64,000 nucleotides of DNA, from assembly GCF_001517405.1 (NCBI RefSeq), contig NZ_LN907827.1, positions 1,308,587 through 1,372,586 of the forward strand, in the 5' to 3' direction. Within the stretch, counting starts at the first letter, position 1. Each line of letters starts with the position of its first letter. The notes under the pieces are model-generated. The model had not been told where the DNA came from and ran no database searches. It saw nothing but the letters and a program-made list of their open reading frames with translations. Both the position numbers and the translations under genes were made by a program. This DNA comes from Duffyella gerundensis. Lineage in GTDB: Bacteria > Pseudomonadota > Gammaproteobacteria > Enterobacterales > Enterobacteriaceae. Shown here in pieces: positions 55,752 to 64,000 of the stretch.

Positions 55752-56483
55752 TTATTGCTGAAACCATTTGCTGTAGATGGTTTTGTAGGTGCCATCGGCT
55801 TTGATCTTATCCAGCGCGGTATTGAACTGGCTCTGCAGGGCGCTGTTACCCTGGCGAACCGCAATGCCGAGGCCGGTGCCGAAGTAGGCTTTGTCAGTGA
55901 CTTTATCGCCGACCGCTGCCAGATTAGCGTTTTGCTTCAGCCATTCGTTCACCACCGCCGTATCGCCAAATACCGCATCGATACGGCCATTTTTCAGGTC
56001 GAGCACGGCATTTTGATAGCTGTCGTAAGGCACAGTGGTGATCTCACTATGACGATCGCCAAGGTATTTCTGATGCGTGGTGCCGTTCTGCACGCCAACG
56101 CGTTTGCCTTTCAGCGCGGCGATATCAGCAACTTTGCCTTTTTGCGCGACGAACAGCGCTGAATTATCGTAATAAGGTTTGCTGAACAGTACCTGCTTCT
56201 CGCGATCCGGCGTGATATCCATGCCTGCCATTACCGCGTCGAAGCGGCGGAATTTCAGGCTGGGGATCAGGCTGTCGAACGCCTGATTCGTAAAGGTGCA
56301 GGTGGCGTCGATCTCTTTACACAGCGCGTTAGCCAGATCGACATCAAAGCCCTGAATCTTGTTGTTGGCATCAACGAACTCAAACGGAGGATAGGACGCT
56401 TCCGTCGCGAAACGGATGGTCTGCGCAGCGGTTGCGCTCAGGCTGCAGCCGGCAATCAGCGCGGCAAGAATGATTTTTTTCAT
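55752..56483 (-). CDS. artI: Arginine transport periplasmic binding protein ArtI
   Basis: A 243-residue binding protein with a 19-residue signal peptide (MKKIILAALIAGCSLSATA, then AQTIRFATEAS). It is a close paralogue of ArtJ in this window; both share GFDxDLAxALC, DSLIPSLKFRRFDAV and NGTTHQKYL. Its ligand is less defined than that of ArtJ. It lies between artP and artQ, where it can use the Art permease. Confidence 0.95.
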   Translation of the reverse strand: MKKIILAALIAGCSLSATAAQTIRFATEASYPPFEFVDANNKIQGFDVDLANALCKEIDATCTFTNQAFDSLIPSLKFRRFDAVMAGMDITPDREKQVLFSKPYYDNSALFVAQKGKVADIAALKGKRVGVQNGTTHQKYLGDRHSEITTVPYDSYQNAVLDLKNGRIDAVFGDTAVVNEWLKQNANLAAVGDKVTDKAYFGTGLGIAVRQGNSALQSQFNTALDKIKADGTYKTIYSKWFQQ

Positions 56484-56497
56484 TAGAGAATCCTGCG

Positions 56498-57226
56498 TTA
56501 GTGCGAAAGATAATGAGCAAACGCGTCGGTTTGCGGCTGTGTAAATCGGCTGGCGTCACCCTGTTCCACGATGTGGCCGTTTTCCATATATACCACGCGA
56601 CTGGCGGTTTTACGGGCCACTTCCACTTCATGGGTAACAATCACCTGCGTAATGCGGGTTTGCGCCAGCTCACGAATAATGGCAACAATTTGGGCGGTAA
56701 TTTCAGGATCGAGCGCGGCGGTAGGCTCATCAAACAGCAGTACCTGCGGCTCCATCATCAGCGCACGGGCAATGGCCACGCGCTGCTGTTGACCGCCGGA
56801 AAGGTGCAGCGGGAAACGATCGCTATAAGGCGTCAGACGCAGACGGTCCAGCAGTTTCTCAGCACGGGCACGCGCCTGATCTTTGCTCAGGCCCAGCACT
56901 CGGCAGGGCGCTTCCGTCAGATTTTGCATAACGGTAAGGTGCGGCCAGAGATTGTATTGCTGAAAGACCATGCCGACATTCTGCCGCAGCGTACGAATCG
57001 CTGCTTCAGAAGGGCGTTTGCTGAAGTCAAAATGGGTGCCAGCGATCGACAGGGTGCCTGAGCGCGGTGCCTCAAGCAGGTTAAGCACGCGCAGCAATGA
57101 ACTCTTGCCTGCGCCGCTTGGGCCCAGCAATACCAGCGTTTCGCCTTCCGGGCAGTTCAGATCGATATCGAACAGCGCCTGATGCGGGCCATAGAAACAA
57201 TTAATGCCGTTTAGTTGAATACTCAT
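56498..57226 (-). CDS. artP: Arginine ABC transporter ATP-binding protein ArtP
   Basis: A 242-residue ATPase, the same length as E. coli ArtP, with Walker [10 protein letters not shown], signature LSGGQQQR, Walker [14 protein letters not shown] and H-loop VTHEVEVA. The family N-terminus [13 protein letters not shown] sets the start at 57226; the open frame extends to 57277. It is the first gene of artPIQM. A partial ARG box lies about 45 bp upstream. Confidence 0.96.
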   Translation of the reverse strand: MSIQLNGINCFYGPHQALFDIDLNCPEGETLVLLGPSGAGKSSLLRVLNLLEAPRSGTLSIAGTHFDFSKRPSEAAIRTLRQNVGMVFQQYNLWPHLTVMQNLTEAPCRVLGLSKDQARARAEKLLDRLRLTPYSDRFPLHLSGGQQQRVAIARALMMEPQVLLFDEPTAALDPEITAQIVAIIRELAQTRITQVIVTHEVEVARKTASRVVYMENGHIVEQGDASRFTQPQTDAFAHYLSH

Positions 57227-57272
57227 GCGCCAAAAGTGAATAGCAATTGATGCGGCAAATCTTAACGTCAAC

Positions 57273-57286
57273 AGCATAGTTATGCA
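57273..57286 (-). promoter_or_regulatory. Possible ArgR (ARG) box upstream of artP
   Basis: On the minus strand, TGCAT-AACT-ATGCT resembles the ArgR half-dyads TGNAT-N4-ATNCA, and a TATGCT -10-like hexamer overlaps it. Only one box is clear, whereas ArgR usually binds tandem pairs, so this is tentative. Confidence 0.35.
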
Positions 57287-57397
57287 ATTCAGCTGCGTTA
57301 AAATTTATTAATGATAAGCAGGATAACTGAATCGTAGCACAACGTGATGCGGAGCGGGCGGCAAGCAGGCGCATCATTGAGCGATGCGCCATATCAG

Positions 57398-57922
57398 TTA
57401 TTTTCTCAACATCTCGCTCAGCGAGCCGCCGTCAGCGTGAGGCGCGCTGGCTGCATAGCGCACATCGTCTACTGCCCAGCAGTTGCCTTCATGCACCATC
57501 AGCACTTCATCCTGCCATTGCTTATCGTCACGGCTTAGGCTGACGCGCAGCGGAATATTGCGTGCATCACGATTGGGAATGGATGAGGCATCGGCAACGC
57601 TGGCTTCGGTTGGTCCGGCGGCCACGCTGGAGAAGAGATCGCCCTGATAACGCGCGTTCTGCTCACCGTTAGCTTTTACCAGTGACTGATAAAGTTTGTC
57701 GCTCAGATAAGGGCGATATTTCGCCAGTAGCTGGGCATTGGGCAGCCCCTGCGTCGGCTGAGCGGTGCGCAGATCGTAAAACTGCTGTGCGACGCTGTCC
57801 GGGCCGCCTTCAACGCAGCTGCCAAAACGCGGGCCGTTATCTTTGTAAACCGGTTCAACGGTGGTGCAGGCGCTAAGCAGCAGCGCCGCGGGAATCAGCG
57901 CAGCGAACGCAATGTTTTTCAT
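57398..57922 (-). CDS. ybjP: Lipoprotein YbjP
   Basis: A 174-residue predicted lipoprotein (E. coli YbjP 171). The signal sequence MKNIAFAALIPAALLLSAC has the lipidated Cys at residue 19. The mature part contains a DUF3828-like region (SVAQQFYDLR, LAKYRPYLSDKLYQSL, VMVHEGNCWAVDDVRY-type ending). Function is unknown. The ATG at 57922 has AAGGAA upstream. An 8-bp hairpin (57368-57390) lies just after its stop. Confidence 0.88.
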   Translation of the reverse strand: MKNIAFAALIPAALLLSACTTVEPVYKDNGPRFGSCVEGGPDSVAQQFYDLRTAQPTQGLPNAQLLAKYRPYLSDKLYQSLVKANGEQNARYQGDLFSSVAAGPTEASVADASSIPNRDARNIPLRVSLSRDDKQWQDEVLMVHEGNCWAVDDVRYAASAPHADGGSLSEMLRK

Positions 57923-58034
57923 CACTATTTCCTTGTTGTTATCTGGCAAAGCGGGTTTTTTAGCATAAAGTATAGCCATGGTTCTAAGCCGCACGGGCTA
58001 AAGTCGTGCTCAACGTCAAATTAGGGAGCGAATA

Positions 58035-58355
58035 ATGCAATTTTCCACCACCCCCACGCTGGAAGGTCAACCGATCACCGAGTATTGCGGTGTCGTCACT
58101 GGCGAAGCGATTCTCGGTGCCAATATTTTTCGCGACTTTTTTGCCGGTATTCGCGACATTGTTGGCGGCCGATCGGGCGCCTATGAAAAAGAGCTGCGTA
58201 AAGCCCGCCAGATCGCCTTTGCGGAGCTGGAAGCTCAGGCCAGCGCGCTGGGTGCCAATGCGGTGGTTGGCATTGATATCGATTACGAAACCGTTGGCAA
58301 AGACAGCAGTATGCTGATGGTCAGCGTTAGCGGTACGGCGGTCAAAACCCGCTGA
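58035..58355 (+). CDS. ybjQ: YbjQ family protein (UPF0145)
   Basis: A 106-residue protein (E. coli 107) of the YbjQ/UPF0145 family, which forms pentameric rings. The conserved core is [33 protein letters not shown], followed by [16 protein letters not shown]. Annotated as a putative heavy-metal-binding domain, but its role is unproven. Its stop overlaps the amiD start by 1 bp (TGATG), so the two are coupled. Confidence 0.93.
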   Translation: MQFSTTPTLEGQPITEYCGVVTGEAILGANIFRDFFAGIRDIVGGRSGAYEKELRKARQIAFAELEAQASALGANAVVGIDIDYETVGKDSSMLMVSVSGTAVKTR

Positions 58356-59182
58356 TGCGCATCCGGTGTTTACTGCTGGCGCTGTTCGCATTGGCAGGCT
58401 GTCAGAACGGCCATTATGAAGCGCGCGACGGCTATGCGGTGGACAAAACTCACCCGGCGCTGGGTGCCCGGCCACGCGTTAAAGTGGTTGTTTTACATTA
58501 TACCGCTGAAGATTTACCGAGTTCGCTGGCGACGCTAACCGATCGTGAGGTCAGTGCGCATTATTTGATTCCGGCGCATCCCAGCCGCTGGCGAGGCCAA
58601 CCCGCCGTCTGGCAGCTGGTGCCGGAATCGCAGCTGGCATGGCACGCCGGGCCAAGCTTCTGGCGCGGCGCAACACGGCTCAACGATACGTCAATCGGCA
58701 TTGAGCTGGTCAATCCTGGCTATCGCCGCACGCCAGGCGGCCTGGTGTGGCAGCCTTATACGCCTCAGCAGATAGCAGCGCTGACGCCGCTGCTGCGCGA
58801 TATCGTGCAGCGTTACGGCATCTTGCCGGTCAATATTGTTGGGCACAGCGATGTTGCGCCACAGCGCAAACAGGATCCGGGACCGCTGTTTCCCTGGCAG
58901 CCGTTAGCTAGCCTTGGACTGGGTGCCTGGCCGGCCGCTGAACGGGTCGCCGCATTGCGACAGGGTATCCGTGACGATGATCCAGCTTTGACGCAGCGGC
59001 TGCTAAACGCTCTGGCGCGCTATGGCTATGGATTACCGGAAACGCTCACTGCGCGACAGCAGCAAAAAGTCATCGCGGCTTTTCAGATGCATTTTCGGCC
59101 AGCGGATTATCGCGGCATTGCCGATGCGGAAACGCTCGCTATCGCCGAAGCGCTGCTGGAGAAATATGGCGAGGCGGAATAG
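58355..59182 (+). CDS. amiD: N-acetylmuramoyl-L-alanine amidase AmiD
   Basis: A 275-residue zinc amidase lipoprotein (E. coli 276) anchored in the outer membrane. It cleaves MurNAc or anhydroMurNAc from the stem peptide. The lipobox LFALAGC places Cys at residue 16. The amidase_2 domain shows VVLHYTAEDLPSS, NDTSIGIELVNPG and the zinc motif HSDVAPQRKQDPG. A C-terminal peptidoglycan-binding domain follows (about 190-275). The TAG stop lies in the loop of an 8-bp GGCGAGGC / GCCTCGCC hairpin (59168-59189). Confidence 0.95.
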   Translation: MRIRCLLLALFALAGCQNGHYEARDGYAVDKTHPALGARPRVKVVVLHYTAEDLPSSLATLTDREVSAHYLIPAHPSRWRGQPAVWQLVPESQLAWHAGPSFWRGATRLNDTSIGIELVNPGYRRTPGGLVWQPYTPQQIAALTPLLRDIVQRYGILPVNIVGHSDVAPQRKQDPGPLFPWQPLASLGLGAWPAAERVAALRQGIRDDDPALTQRLLNALARYGYGLPETLTARQQQKVIAAFQMHFRPADYRGIADAETLAIAEALLEKYGEAE

Positions 59183-59195
59183 CCTCGCCTGAGGG

Positions 59196-60197
59196 TCAGG
59201 CGGCGAGAAATGCGCGCCACTCGCGCACCACGGTTTCCAGCGCCTGACGATCGACGTCAATGTGCGTTACCAGGCGCATGCGCGGACCCGTAAACAGCGC
59301 AATGCCGCGCGCCTTCATCCACAGTCGCAGTGGCTCGGCCTGTTCAGCCGGTATCGCTGCAAACACCATGTTGGTGTTCTGACTGGTCACCTGCACGCCA
59401 ATATCACGTAGCGCCGCTGCCAGCCAGGCGGCATTATCGTGATCGTTCTGCAGTCGCTCAACGTTATGCTGTAACGCGTACAGACCCGCCGCTGCCAGAA
59501 TACCCGCCTGACGCATGCCGCCACCGGTCATTTTGCGCCAGCGCTTCGCCTGCTCAATGTAGTCACGATCGCCGCAGAGCACGGAACCCACCGGCGTGCC
59601 CAGCCCTTTGGACAGGCAGATCGACAGGGTATCGCAATGACGGGTCAGCGTTTCCAGCGTGACGCCTTGCGCCACCACGGCATTAAAGATGCGCGCGCCA
59701 TCCACGTGCAGCGCCAGCTTGTGCTCACGGGTGAAGGCCATTGCCTGTTGCAGATAATCAAGCGGTAATACTTTGCCGTTGTGGGTGTTTTCCAGACTGA
59801 GCAGGGTAGTGCGGGCAAAGTGAATATCGTTGGGTTTGATGAACTGTGCCACGACATCCAGCGGCAAGGTGCCGTCCTCGGCCGCCAGGATTGGTTGCGG
59901 TTGGATACTGCCCAACACCGCCGCACCGCCCCCTTCATACTTATAATTATGCGCCAGCTGGCCCACAATATATTCATCGCCGCGCTGGCAGTGGCACAGC
60001 AGCGCGACCAGATTGGCCTGCGTGCCGGTGGGGAAAAACAGCGCCGCCTGCTTACCGCTCATTTCCGCCAGCGTGTCCTGAAGCTGGTTGACGGTGGGAT
60101 CGTCGCCATACACATCATCGCCTGTTTCAGCTTTCATCATGCTGCTGAGCATTGCGCTGCCGGGCCGGGTCACTGTATCGCTGCGTAAATCGATCAC
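59196..60197 (-). CDS. ltaE: Low-specificity L-threonine aldolase LtaE
   Basis: A 333-residue PLP enzyme, the same length as E. coli LtaE, that splits L-threonine and L-allo-threonine to glycine and acetaldehyde. The PLP lysine is K197 in CLSKGLGTPVG. Other family segments are DLRSDTVTRP, GDDVYGDDPTVN and HVDGARIFNA. The start is the GTG at 60197 with AGGGAG upstream; the ATG further upstream at 60305 would lie inside the poxB terminator region and is rejected. Confidence 0.95.
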   Translation of the reverse strand: MIDLRSDTVTRPGSAMLSSMMKAETGDDVYGDDPTVNQLQDTLAEMSGKQAALFFPTGTQANLVALLCHCQRGDEYIVGQLAHNYKYEGGGAAVLGSIQPQPILAAEDGTLPLDVVAQFIKPNDIHFARTTLLSLENTHNGKVLPLDYLQQAMAFTREHKLALHVDGARIFNAVVAQGVTLETLTRHCDTLSICLSKGLGTPVGSVLCGDRDYIEQAKRWRKMTGGGMRQAGILAAAGLYALQHNVERLQNDHDNAAWLAAALRDIGVQVTSQNTNMVFAAIPAEQAEPLRLWMKARGIALFTGPRMRLVTHIDVDRQALETVVREWRAFLAA

Positions 60198-60211
60198 GTT
60201 TTGCTCCCTGT

Positions 60212-60233
60212 AAAAAAGGGCACCGCAGTGCCC
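60212..60233 (-). terminator. Intrinsic terminator between poxB and ltaE
   Basis: On the minus strand, a GGGCAC / GTGCCC stem with a 4-nt loop and six T, 20 bp after the poxB stop and 15 bp before the ltaE start. ltaE would then be reached by read-through. Confidence 0.75.
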
Positions 60234-60252
60234 GTATTCGCCTGAGATTGTT

Positions 60253-61974
60253 TTACCGCAGCCAGTTGGTTTTCGCCAGTTCAACCACCTCATCGCCGCG
60301 TCCATTCATGATCGCGCGCAACATATAAAGGCTGAAACCTTTGGCCTGTTCCAGTTTTATTTGCGGTGGCATGGCCAGCTCATCGGTCGCGGTGATGACA
60401 TCCACCAGTACCGGACCGTCGTGCGCGAAGGCTTCCTGCAGTGCGCCATCGAGGTCGGAGGCTTTTTCGACGCGAATGCCTTTCACGCCACACGCCGCGG
60501 CAATCGCCGAGAAGTCAGGATTGTGCAGTTCAGTGCCGTCAGTCAGATAGCCGCCTGCTTTCATCTCCATCGCCACAAAGCCGAGCACGCTGTTGTTGAA
60601 GATCACCAACTTAACCGGCAGCTTGAGTTGAGCGACGGTAATAAAATCGCCCATCAGCATGCTAAAGCCGCCGTCACCGCACATGGCGATAACCTGACGG
60701 TCGCGGTCGATGGCCTGCGCTCCCAGCGCCTGCGGCATCGCATTGGCCATTGAACCGTGGTTGAACGAACCGAGCAGACGCCGTTTGCCGTTCATCTCCA
60801 AATAACGCGCCGCCCAAACGGTTGGCGTGCCGACATCACAGGTGAAAATGGCGTCGTCGTTGGCGTAGCGGCTGATTTGCTGGGCAACATACTGTGGATG
60901 GATCGCCTGCTTATCGTTGGCGGTGGCGAGATCGTCGAGATCTTTTCGTGCGTCGCGGTAATGTTTCAGCGCGCTCTCAAGATGATGACTGTCCGCTTTG
61001 TTACTGAGCTTCGGTAACAGCGCGCTGAGGGTCGATTTCACATCCCCAACCAGCGCCATATCGACGTGGCAGTGCGAACCGATACTGCCTGGATTAATGT
61101 CGATTTGAATGATTTTTGCCGACTGCGGGTAAAACGCGCGGTAGGGGAATTGCGTACCCAGCAGGATCAGCGTATCGGCATTCATCATTGCCTGAAAACC
61201 GGATGAAAAGCCGATCAGGCCGGTCATGCCCACGCTGTAAGGATTATCATATTCAATGTGTTCTTTGCCGCGCAGCGCATGTACCACCGGTGCTTTCAGC
61301 GTGGCGGCCAGTTCAATCACTTCCGCATGCGCACCGGCACAGCCGCTGCCGCACATCAGCGTGACGTTGCTCGCCTCATTCAGCGCCGCCGCCAGTTTTT
61401 CCAGCTCCTCATGACGCGGGATGATCAGCGGGGCCTGCGGAGGATACCATTCGGCAGAAGCGTGTTCCGGTGCCAGCTGCAGCGCAACATCGCCGGGTAA
61501 CACCACCACGGAAACGCCACGGTTAAGGATCGCTTTACGCATGGCGATGCCGAGCACCTGAGGCAACTGTTCGGCGCTGGAAACCAGCTCGCAGTAATGG
61601 CTGCATTCACGAAACAGCTCCTGCGGATGCGTTTCCTGGAAGTAACCGCTGCCAATTTCGCTGGAAGGAATGTGCGCTGCGATAGCCAGCACCGGCACCT
61701 GATTGCGGTGGCAATCGAACAGGCCGTTGATCAGATGTAAGTTACCTGGCCCGCAGGAGCCGGCACACACCGCCAGCTTGCCGGTAATATGCGCTTCGGC
61801 ACCGGCGGCAAAGGCCGCAACCTCTTCATGACGCGTTGGCATCCACTCAATGGTGCCCATGCGATTCAGGCTGTCGCTCAGGCCGTTGAGGGAGTCGCCG
61901 GTAACGCCCCAAATCCGTTTCACGCCGGCGTTTTCCAGCGTCTTCGCGACCAGCGCCGCAACGGTATTTTTCAT
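60253..61974 (-). CDS. poxB: Pyruvate dehydrogenase (ubiquinone) PoxB
   Basis: A 573-residue peripheral membrane flavoenzyme (E. coli 572) that converts pyruvate to acetate and CO2 with ThDP and FAD and passes electrons to ubiquinone. The catalytic Glu is in [15 protein letters not shown], and the ThDP motif is [12 protein letters not shown] through NNSVLGF. The C-terminal amphipathic lipid-binding tail is retained. In E. coli it is sigma-S dependent. It pairs with ltaE downstream as in K-12, but hcp-hcr are not upstream here. Confidence 0.95.
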   Translation of the reverse strand: MKNTVAALVAKTLENAGVKRIWGVTGDSLNGLSDSLNRMGTIEWMPTRHEEVAAFAAGAEAHITGKLAVCAGSCGPGNLHLINGLFDCHRNQVPVLAIAAHIPSSEIGSGYFQETHPQELFRECSHYCELVSSAEQLPQVLGIAMRKAILNRGVSVVVLPGDVALQLAPEHASAEWYPPQAPLIIPRHEELEKLAAALNEASNVTLMCGSGCAGAHAEVIELAATLKAPVVHALRGKEHIEYDNPYSVGMTGLIGFSSGFQAMMNADTLILLGTQFPYRAFYPQSAKIIQIDINPGSIGSHCHVDMALVGDVKSTLSALLPKLSNKADSHHLESALKHYRDARKDLDDLATANDKQAIHPQYVAQQISRYANDDAIFTCDVGTPTVWAARYLEMNGKRRLLGSFNHGSMANAMPQALGAQAIDRDRQVIAMCGDGGFSMLMGDFITVAQLKLPVKLVIFNNSVLGFVAMEMKAGGYLTDGTELHNPDFSAIAAACGVKGIRVEKASDLDGALQEAFAHDGPVLVDVITATDELAMPPQIKLEQAKGFSLYMLRAIMNGRGDEVVELAKTNWLR

Positions 61975-62083
61975 GTTTAGCTCCTTTCAGCTGTATGGCC
62001 CGCATCCGTGGCCGGTAATGACAGTGAAAAAAGCATAGCTGAGCGAAAGAGGATCGGGCGGCGAAAAGTGCGCCCGATCACAT

Positions 62084-62983
62084 TCAGGAAACAAACAGGG
62101 CGATGAGTACCGGTGCCAGCAGGCTCAGTAAAAAGCCATGCACAATCGCGGCGGGAACAATTTCATTGCCGCCTGAGCGCTGCAGCACCGGCAGGGTGAA
62201 GTCCATTGAGGTGGCGCCACATAATCCCAGCGCGCTGGAGCGATGTTGCGAAATTAAGCCAGGAATCAGCATGATGGCGATCAGTTCACGCAGCAGATCG
62301 TTGAAAAAGGCCGCGCTGCCAATTACCGGGCCGAAGGATTCGGTCATCAGAATGCCGGACAGCGAGTACCAGCCGAAGCCGCTCGCCAGCGCCAGGCCGG
62401 TGTGAATCGGTAATCCGAGCAGCAGCGCAGCAATGACTCCGCCAGCCAGCGCGCTCACGCAGACCGTCGCCGCCACAATTGTGCCACGCCGATTAAGCAC
62501 TATTTGTCGAACCGTCATGCCGCTGCCGCGCAGCTGCATACCCACCAGAAACAGCAGAAAGATCAAGGCATATTCGCTGGCTTCACCGGCATGGGTCAGC
62601 GGTGACCAGTGGGTCAAGCCAAGCAGAAAGCCCGCTACCACCACGCCGCACAGCTTCAGTGAGTCGAGCGCCATATTCAGCCGCGACGGCAACGCCTGCT
62701 GCTTGTGCGCATGCCGCCACGGCATTTTTTTCTCCAGCAGTCGCAACGCCAGCAGATTGCAGATCAGAATAGCGACCACGCTAACCAGGGCAACGTGAAA
62801 AATCGCCAACAGGTTGCTGCTGAGGTTATCGAGAAAGGCGAGGCTGATGCCCATAAAAAACAGAATGACGTAAACCATGCCGCTGAGTAGACGATTGACC
62901 AGGCCCAGTATCGCCGGGCGACGTAAAGGCAATAAATAACCAAGAATCAGAGGAATAAGGATAATTAACAGGCCGGAATACAT
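62084..62983 (-). CDS. lysO: L-lysine exporter LysO
   Basis: A 299-residue inner-membrane protein with about eight helices, the same length as E. coli LysO (YbjE), which exports lysine and its toxic analogue thialysine. Conserved blocks include FFMGISLAFLDNLSSNLLAI, GFGWYSLSGILMTESFGPVIGSAAFFND and LGLCGATSMDFTLPVLQR. The ATG at 62983 begins the family N-terminus MYSGLLIIL; the open frame runs to 63082. Its neighbour upstream is cspD, unlike K-12, where aqpZ and others intervene. Confidence 0.94.
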   Translation of the reverse strand: MYSGLLIILIPLILGYLLPLRRPAILGLVNRLLSGMVYVILFFMGISLAFLDNLSSNLLAIFHVALVSVVAILICNLLALRLLEKKMPWRHAHKQQALPSRLNMALDSLKLCGVVVAGFLLGLTHWSPLTHAGEASEYALIFLLFLVGMQLRGSGMTVRQIVLNRRGTIVAATVCVSALAGGVIAALLLGLPIHTGLALASGFGWYSLSGILMTESFGPVIGSAAFFNDLLRELIAIMLIPGLISQHRSSALGLCGATSMDFTLPVLQRSGGNEIVPAAIVHGFLLSLLAPVLIALFVS

Positions 62984-63230
62984 GAATCGCGCTCGTCCGT
63001 GAAAAAGTAACGAACACGCTATCCAAAAACGATCGCAGCGTAAACCCTGCTCACAGAATAAACTTTTTGTGCCCTGCATCACGACTGAGCCGGTGGCACC
63101 AGCCGTTAAATATGATTGCGTTTGGCACGCTACTATAGCGTCTGTTTTTCATGCAGCTGACGGGCGAAAAAGCGCAGGCGAGCAGGCAGTTCAGCGTTAA
63201 CGTTGTGAACAAGCGCCGGGTGGAAAAAAT

Positions 63231-63261
63231 AAAAATGCCAGCGGCGATGGCTGGCATTTTT
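63231..63261. terminator. Terminator downstream of cspD
   Basis: A 12-bp perfect stem AAAAATGCCAGC / GCTGGCATTTTT with a 7-nt loop, 27 bp after the cspD stop. It is symmetric and could stop transcription both ways. Confidence 0.88.
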
Positions 63262-63288
63262 CAACGGGGTTGTACAGAATAGCCAGAG

Positions 63289-63510
63289 TCAGGCGGTAGC
63301 CTGTAATTCGACGGGAACAATAACGCTGGCATGGTTGCCTTTGGGTCCCGGATGAACATCAAACTGGACATGCTGCCCGGCTTTCAGGGTTCTGTACCCT
63401 TCCATTTGAATCGTGGAGTAGTGCGCGAAAATATCCTCGCCGCCATCACCTGGGCAGATAAAGCCGAAGCCCTTGGCGTTATTGAACCATTTAACTGTAC
63501 CCGTCTCCAT
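63289..63510 (-). CDS. cspD: Cold shock-like protein CspD
   Basis: A 73-residue OB-fold nucleic acid-binding protein (E. coli 74). The RNP1-like KGFGFI and RNP2-like DIFAHY motifs are present. The IQMEGYRTLKAGQHVQFDV region distinguishes CspD from CspA. In E. coli it is induced in stationary phase and inhibits replication. The ATG at 63510 matches the family start METGTVKWF; six upstream codons are in frame. It is divergent from clpS, the conserved cspD-clpS arrangement. Confidence 0.95.
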   Translation of the reverse strand: METGTVKWFNNAKGFGFICPGDGGEDIFAHYSTIQMEGYRTLKAGQHVQFDVHPGPKGNHASVIVPVELQATA

Positions 63511-63825
63511 GCTCTGGATCCCTCGCAAGACATTGTATTCGGTAGGTGAGGTAACATGCTGTGAGCTGATTGCTCAAATCTCAAACAGCTGTGCCTGTAG
63601 AATGTAGAGAAACCCTACAGGGCGTCAAGCAATCGGGCAGGGAAGGCGGCAGGAAAATCTCTAAAATTTGAAGCGGTTAACGCTATTGCAAATTTTGTGA
63701 TGGGGGTCGCGCTAACTATTTTTGTACATCTTTCCACACGCGGCACAGGTCCTGAAGCACGTGTTAAACTTGAAGCAGTGAGGTGACGCCTCCTGCTCGT
63801 CACGCAGAACAGCAACGGAATTTTC
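63511..63825. other. Intergenic region between cspD and clpS
   Basis: About 315 bp holding the divergent promoters of cspD and clpSA. No tRNA, small gene or clear operator was recognised. Confidence 0.45.
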
Positions 63826-64000
63826 ATGGCAAACACTAACGACTGGCTTAATTTTGAACATCTTGCAGATGACAAACTGCGCGAAGGGCTTAAGCCACCT
63901 TCAATGTATAAAGTTATACTGAACAATGACGATTATACGCCTATGGAATTTGTTATTGACGTTCTGCAAAAGTTCTTTTCTTATGATATTGAACGTGCAA
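63826..64000 (+). CDS. clpS: ATP-dependent Clp protease adaptor ClpS (3' end outside window)
   Basis: The first 58 codons of ClpS, the adaptor that delivers N-degron substrates to Clp[19 protein letters not shown] is the flexible N-terminal extension, and [20 protein letters not shown] starts the core. The N-end-rule binding residues in NDDYTPM are intact. The frame is still open at the window edge; clpA is expected next. Confidence 0.95.
   Translation, partial: MANTNDWLNFEHLADDKLREGLKPPSMYKVILNNDDYTPMEFVIDVLQKFFSYDIERA

Overview
The window is about 64 kb of chromosome from a plant- or insect-associated member of Enterobacterales, most likely Erwiniaceae close to Pantoea or Erwinia. The reasons are the E. 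coli-like gene order from dinG to clpS (roughly the 18-20 minute region of the K-12 map), proteins very similar to E. coli over full length, and GC-rich third codon positions. The organism is inferred from recalled family sequences and synteny; no search was run. Both window edges cut genes: dinG (3' part only) and clpS (5' part only).

Layout. 1-13.9 kb: dinG and ybiB, then a non-K-12 insert (glutaminase, M20 amidohydrolase, flavin reductase, and a possible small RNA), then rlmF, ybiO, glnHPQ, dps, rhtA and ompX. 14-16 kb: the manganese unit, with the tiny mntS gene facing mntR across two MntR boxes, followed by ybiR. 16.2-24.5 kb: an accessory block replacing ldtB of K-12, containing a tripartite EmrAB/NodT-type efflux operon, a sugar porter behind a good CRP site, an AEC carrier, a DCC-family protein and an H-NS/StpA paralogue. 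24.8-29.3 kb: ybiT, an 850-bp non-coding inverted pair of hairpin-rich repeats with two microsatellites, and moeAB. 29.5-36.2 kb: the iaaA-gsiABCD glutathione/isopeptide import operon with an added DUF4385 gene. 36-41.6 kb: rimO, yliI, a HAD phosphatase, dacC and ybjG. 41.9-53.5 kb: the RybB small RNA with its sigma-E promoter, ybjL, ybjM, grxA, ybjC-nfsA-rimK-ybjN, potFGHI, ybjO and rlmC. 53.5-64 kb: artJ, artPIQM, ybjP, ybjQ-amiD, poxB-ltaE, lysO, cspD and clpS. Relative to K-12, deoR, hcp-hcr, aqpZ and macAB are missing from this stretch.

Themes. Four solute import systems are present (Gln, glutathione, putrescine, Arg). Stable hairpins follow the binding-protein genes glnH, gsiB and potF, which suggests differential mRNA stability. 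Envelope stress and metal/redox control are visible directly as sites: a sigma-E promoter for RybB, MntR boxes, NtrC boxes with a sigma-54-like promoter, a probable OxyR region, and a CyaR-complementary ompX ribosome-binding site.

The most unusual item is the inverted repeat pair between ybiT and moeB. The two arms keep the same hairpins despite sequence drift, including one exact compensatory base-pair swap in a 10-bp stem. The outer end of one arm forms the last seven codons of moeB. No tRNA, rRNA, CRISPR, IS transposase or phage gene was seen.
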